A stretch of DNA of 64,000 nucleotides from UBA1858 sp965227695 (GTDB lineage: Bacteria; Pseudomonadota; Gammaproteobacteria; UBA4575): the NCBI GenBank assembly GCA_965227695.1, contig OZ245760.1:496001-560000 (forward strand), in the 5' to 3' direction. Made by a program: the position numbers and the translations under genes. Shown one piece after another: positions 61,109 to 64,000 of this stretch (position 1 is its first letter; the number at the start of each line of letters is the position of its first letter). The notes below the pieces were generated by a model. It was not told the DNA's origin and made no database searches. It worked only from the letters and a program-made list of their open reading frames with translations.

Positions 61109-61405
61109 CTATTCGGTATCGGGTGGTGTTTTGCTTTTTTTCAGTGCATCTATTGAGATAACCGATGATTCTTTTGGTTGATCGGGATAGCGGGGACGTT
61201 CTTTGACGTCAATTCCCGATGCCTGGGCAATCTCCTGTTCGCGCGCGGAAATAAGCTTAAAGCACATACGGATATCCTCTCTTGTCGCATCGCTAAGGGT
61301 ATGCCGCATTCCGGGATTAGGCGTGGTTTCACGCACAATCGCCGATAATACCTTGCGCATTACGATTAATGTACGCTGTTCTTTGTTTGGATTGTCTGAA
61401 GTCAT
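61109..61405 (-). CDS. Conserved small protein of unknown function
   Basis: 98 residues: MTSDNPNKEQRTLIVMRKVLSAIVRETTPNPGM... and SDATREDIRMCFKLISAREQEIA are conserved in related gammaproteobacterial proteins, sometimes labelled as segregation/condensation-like, but without evidence for that role. It abuts the antitoxin-like gene. Confidence 0.7.
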   Translation of the reverse strand: MTSDNPNKEQRTLIVMRKVLSAIVRETTPNPGMRHTLSDATREDIRMCFKLISAREQEIAQASGIDVKERPRYPDQPKESSVISIDALKKSKTPPDTE

Positions 61406-61517
61406 GAATTAGAATGTATTGGCCAGAACCGCTATAATTTCAGAATGAAGCATAACACGTTCGCACAGCATACGCTTGTCGGGCTGCACAAAACTATCGC
61501 CCAAAATTAATATTCTT

Positions 61518-61832
61518 ATGGATTCACATAAACTAAAATTTAATCTTGGCCAGATCATCGAACACGACAGGTTTCGATACCGCGGAGTAATATTTGACGC
61601 TGATGCGCAGTTCAGCGGGTCTGAAGCCTGGTATCAAAATGTGGCAAAATCGCGCCCACCCAAAAATGCACCCTGGTACCATGTTCTGGTGGACGGGTCG
61701 GACATTACCACTTATGTGGCTGAACGCCACATTAAACATAGCGAGAATATTTCAGAAATTCACCATCCACTCATAAGTATGTATTTTTCCGGTTATTCTG
61801 CCGGGCAATATCATCTGTCGAAAAAGCAGTAA
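61518..61832 (+). CDS. hspQ: Heat shock protein HspQ
   Basis: 104-residue HspQ, which in E. coli enhances Lon specificity and degrades mutant DnaA. Signatures are FNLGQIIEHDRFRYRGVIFDADAQFSGS and APWYHVLVDGSDITTYVAERHI. The ATG at 61518 is chosen over an open frame from 61476. terB follows 2 bases later. No clear sigma-32 box was seen upstream. Confidence 0.93.
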   Translation: MDSHKLKFNLGQIIEHDRFRYRGVIFDADAQFSGSEAWYQNVAKSRPPKNAPWYHVLVDGSDITTYVAERHIKHSENISEIHHPLISMYFSGYSAGQYHLSKKQ

Positions 61833-61834
61833 CA

Positions 61835-62290
61835 ATGTTTAACAAGATCAATAAGTGGCTGGACGCTACGCTGAATGTAGGGACTGAGAATCACAGTGAT
61901 AAACACACTGCCCAATTGGCAGCGGCTATTCTGCTGCTGGAAGTCAGTCGCGCGGATTTTGAAATCAGTGATGATGAGAAGAATTCAATGCGTGGTGTTT
62001 TGGCCAGGCAGTTTTCCTTGTCAGATTTTGAGGCAGATAAAGTGCTTGAATACGCGGTGGTGGAGCATGATGAATATACCTCATCGCACCCGTTCATCCG
62101 TTTAATCAATGAAGAAATGGATATCGAGGCAAAACGGGATTTGCTAAGAGGGTTATGGGAAGTGGCTTATACTGATGGGGTGCTGGACAAGTATGAGGAA
62201 TACCATATTCGCAAGATAGCTGACTGGCTGTACTTATCGCATGCTGATTTCATACGCATTAAGCACCAGGTGGTAGAAGAACAGGGATAG
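61835..62290 (+). CDS. TerB family tellurite-resistance-like protein
   Basis: 151-residue helical TerB domain protein: HTAQLAAAILLLEVSRADFEISDDEKNSMRGVLARQFSL and the later WEVAYTDGVLDKYEEYHIRKIADWL repeat with metal-binding Asp/Glu. Likely cotranscribed with hspQ; role in stress or membrane complexes is inferred only from the family. Confidence 0.85.
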   Translation: MFNKINKWLDATLNVGTENHSDKHTAQLAAAILLLEVSRADFEISDDEKNSMRGVLARQFSLSDFEADKVLEYAVVEHDEYTSSHPFIRLINEEMDIEAKRDLLRGLWEVAYTDGVLDKYEEYHIRKIADWLYLSHADFIRIKHQVVEEQG

Positions 62291-62309
62291 GGAATTGCAG
62301 TGAGAACAA

Positions 62310-62337
62310 CCGCAGGCGAAGAGCATGTCACCTGCGG
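62310..62337. terminator. Hairpin between terB and the HU-type gene
   Basis: CCGCAGG pairs with CCTGCGG over a 14-base loop. On the minus strand TTGTTCTC follows, so it may end the HU transcript; it is 20 bases after terB on the other side. Confidence 0.5.
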
Positions 62338-62359
62338 AAGGCTTGCATCAAATGGGTGG

Positions 62360-62692
62360 TTAGACCATGTCTTTCAAACCCTTGAGTGGTAGAACCTTGA
62401 CAGCTTTTCGCGCTGGCTTGGCTTTAAATACCGTTTCTTCTCCCGTGAATGGGTTTATGCCTTTACGGGCTTTGGTTGCCGGTTTTTTCACAACCTTAAT
62501 TTTGCATAGGCCAACCATATTGAATAAACCAGAGCCTCTGGGTTTTAACTCTTTAGCTACCAACCCTTCAAGTGATGTGAAAACAGAGGCAACCTGCTTG
62601 CGGGTTAGGTCTGTTTCTTCAGCAATCGCGTTTAGGATTTCAGATTTGGTGGGTGGTTTTTTTGCTACTGCGGCTTTCTTTTTAACGGCCAT
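62360..62692 (-). CDS. HU family DNA-binding protein with basic tails
   Basis: 110 residues: KSEILNAIAEETDLTRKQVASVF, a beta-arm core (NMVGLCKIKVVKKPATKARKGINPFTGEETVFKAKPARKAVKVLPLKGLKDMV) and an N-terminal Lys/Ala tail (AVKKKAAVAKKPP). It binds and bends DNA as a dimer. The Lys-rich tail is a trait of the longer HU-like proteins. Confidence 0.93.
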   Translation of the reverse strand: MAVKKKAAVAKKPPTKSEILNAIAEETDLTRKQVASVFTSLEGLVAKELKPRGSGLFNMVGLCKIKVVKKPATKARKGINPFTGEETVFKAKPARKAVKVLPLKGLKDMV

Positions 62693-63051
62693 TCAATGTT
62701 CCTCTAATGTGAGTTTGTTTTTACTTGTAGATGATGCCACGGTTAGTTACCGGCGTCAGTATAGTTATCTCTTAACGAATTTACTTATTATTATTGTTTC
62801 GTTGGCGAATTGTACACAAGGAAATGGATAATGCCAATTTTATCCTAGTATTTAAGTGTTTTCTGAAATGCCATGGTATTTTATCTGCAATGACATAACC
62901 GGATTAAATGTTTATCATGACATTGTGGGACAAATTATGGATCAAAAATCTGATGGTTAATTGTATGAGCAAAATGACTTAATGTGTCATCTCAAGATGT
63001 CGCTGCAAACCAGCTGATTTATTGGTTGCTATAAAGAATACCTGTTTTTGA
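62693..63051. other. 359-base gap between HU-type gene and yggT
   Basis: No gene seen. Supplies the HU promoter (AT-rich) and the 3' end of the proC-yggT operon; no strong hairpin found. Confidence 0.5.
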
Positions 63052-63600
63052 CTAAAATGATCCTATTGCGATCAAAAGAGAATACAAAACAAGAATAACG
63101 ACCAGCGTCGACAGGTCAAACATCCCGACGGGGGGAATAATTCTCCGAGCAGGGGCTAATATGGGTTCGGTGATTGAATGCAGGATCGATATCAGCGGAT
63201 TAGGGCCCATATTCATGCCGGCGAACCAGCTGAATATTGCACGTATGATAACAGCGTACAACAAAATCGTGATAATCATGGTGACAATCTGTAACAGGCT
63301 GACCGAAATCAGTGTCGCGGCACTCACCTGTACGCCTGAAATTAAAAAAAGTAAAAAGACCTCCAGTGTCTTGAGGCCAAAAACAAGCAGCCAGGTCGCC
63401 GTATCAATATTACCCAGGCTGGGGATGATTTTGCGCAAGGGGATCAATAATGGATTGGTAATCGTGACCAGGAACTGTGAGATAGGATTATAAAAATCAG
63501 CCCGTGTCATCGCCAGGATCGCGCGTATGATGAACGCACCTATATAGAGTGTGAATAAAGTGTGTATCAGGAATGTGAGGACATTATTGGCTACTTGCAT
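63052..63600 (-). CDS. yggT: YggT family membrane protein
   Basis: 182 residues with two copies of the YGGT module (about 1-85 and 95-182), each with two helices, the second ending LAPARRIIPPVGMFDLSTLVVILVLY. Implicated in osmotic or potassium-linked functions. It follows proC by 6 bases, the usual neighbour. Confidence 0.92.
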   Translation of the reverse strand: MQVANNVLTFLIHTLFTLYIGAFIIRAILAMTRADFYNPISQFLVTITNPLLIPLRKIIPSLGNIDTATWLLVFGLKTLEVFLLFLISGVQVSAATLISVSLLQIVTMIITILLYAVIIRAIFSWFAGMNMGPNPLISILHSITEPILAPARRIIPPVGMFDLSTLVVILVLYSLLIAIGSF

Positions 63601-63606
63601 GGGTTA

Positions 63607-64000
63607 TTATTCCTTATCGAAAGACTGGCTGATTTCATGTGCCCGGTTAGCGGCTGCCCGCACTGCCTGCTCTATTGTCGCGTCCAGGTGGCAGGCAATT
63701 AAGTGTGTTATTGCCTGCTCGGTGGTGCCACCTTTGGATGTTACATTTTCTCTGAGTTTTTCAAAGGCGGTGTTTTGATGAGCTGCGAGTTGGGCGGCAC
63801 CAAGCACAGTTTGCAGGGTGAGCTGATAACTGTCTTCTTTACTTAGTCCCAGTGCCTGTGCGCTGTTTTGAAGGCACTCCATAAAATAGAACAGATAGGC
63901 TGGACCACTCCCGGAAACAGCGGTGAGCGAGTCAAGCAGGGATTCGTCTTGTAACCAGAGCGTCTGGCCGATGGTTTTCATTATGTTCTCGGCAAGTGAC
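63607..64000 (-). CDS. proC: Pyrroline-5-carboxylate reductase, C-terminal part (cut by window edge)
   Basis: Final step of proline synthesis. The visible part has the family C-terminal domain: LTAVSGSGPAYLFYFMECL and LRENVTSKGGTTEQAI. The ATG at 63981 is internal, since the frame continues to the end of the window (LAENI before it), so the N-terminal NADP-binding domain lies to the right. Confidence 0.94.
   Translation of the reverse strand, partial: SLAENIMKTIGQTLWLQDESLLDSLTAVSGSGPAYLFYFMECLQNSAQALGLSKEDSYQLTLQTVLGAAQLAAHQNTAFEKLRENVTSKGGTTEQAITHLIACHLDATIEQAVRAAANRAHEISQSFDKE

Overview
The window is a 64 kb stretch of an ordinary chromosome from a gammaproteobacterium. HspQ, YcgL, UbiK, the mutY-yggX pair, the proC-yggT pair, an AmtB/GlnK/TorF group and a TorF-type porin all point to that class. 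The mix (cytochrome c5, YcgL, HspQ, a MFS-PlsC-acyl-ACP synthetase fusion, no enteric-specific genes) suggests a lineage outside Enterobacterales, probably free-living and aquatic; species cannot be named from this sequence. No prophage, insertion sequence, integron or CRISPR array is visible. Both window edges cut genes: dsbA on the left and proC on the right.

Layout. 1-3.5 kb: dsbA end, cytochrome c5, comM and ubiK. 3.5-6.2 kb: a nitrogen-control module (torF, glnK, amtB) behind what looks like a textbook NtrC enhancer plus sigma-54 promoter. 6.2-10.2 kb: polyamine genes speE and speA, diverging, then an unrecognised membrane protein and ycgL. 10.2-18 kb: an unrecognised coiled-coil protein, nadA, a SPOR protein, argS and priA. 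18-23.7 kb: two noncoding regions with identically spaced triplets of DnaA boxes flank an HNH nuclease, hemH, a 5'-3' exonuclease, an M48 lipoprotein protease and rpmE. 23.7-26.4 kb: rph-rdgB-hemW-CPXCG operon, in which hemW seems to start at ATT. 26.5-31 kb: yicC, a short asparaginase-like gene, then a protein-quality block (Hsp20 behind a sigma-32-like promoter, CbpA, Do-type protease). 31-35.7 kb: moaD/moaC, AsmA, an SRPBCC protein, mutY, yggX and tRNA-Phe. 35.9-42.5 kb: a redox trio (SDR, FAD oxidase, EEP), an alkaline-phosphatase-like protein, and a UbiA-GtrA-HAD cassette that suggests a polyprenyl-linked sugar pathway. 42.8-46.8 kb: a zinc-uptake operon led by zur with a Zur-box-like palindrome. 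47-53.6 kb: ArsR-rhodanese with a haem-oxygenase-fold partner, an FHA-GGDEF cyclase, DjlA, small membrane proteins, and an ABM monooxygenase facing the remnant of a TetR regulator whose operator-like palindrome survives. 54-64 kb: phospholipid/lipid A acyltransferases, cysQ, yrfG, small conserved proteins, hspQ, terB, an HU-type protein, yggT and proC.

Most genes are housekeeping. The strongest observations are regulatory: the sigma-54/NtrC architecture, two DARS-like DnaA-box clusters, the ATT start of hemW, the Zur-controlled operon, the hairpin covering the comM ribosome site, and the truncated TetR gene.
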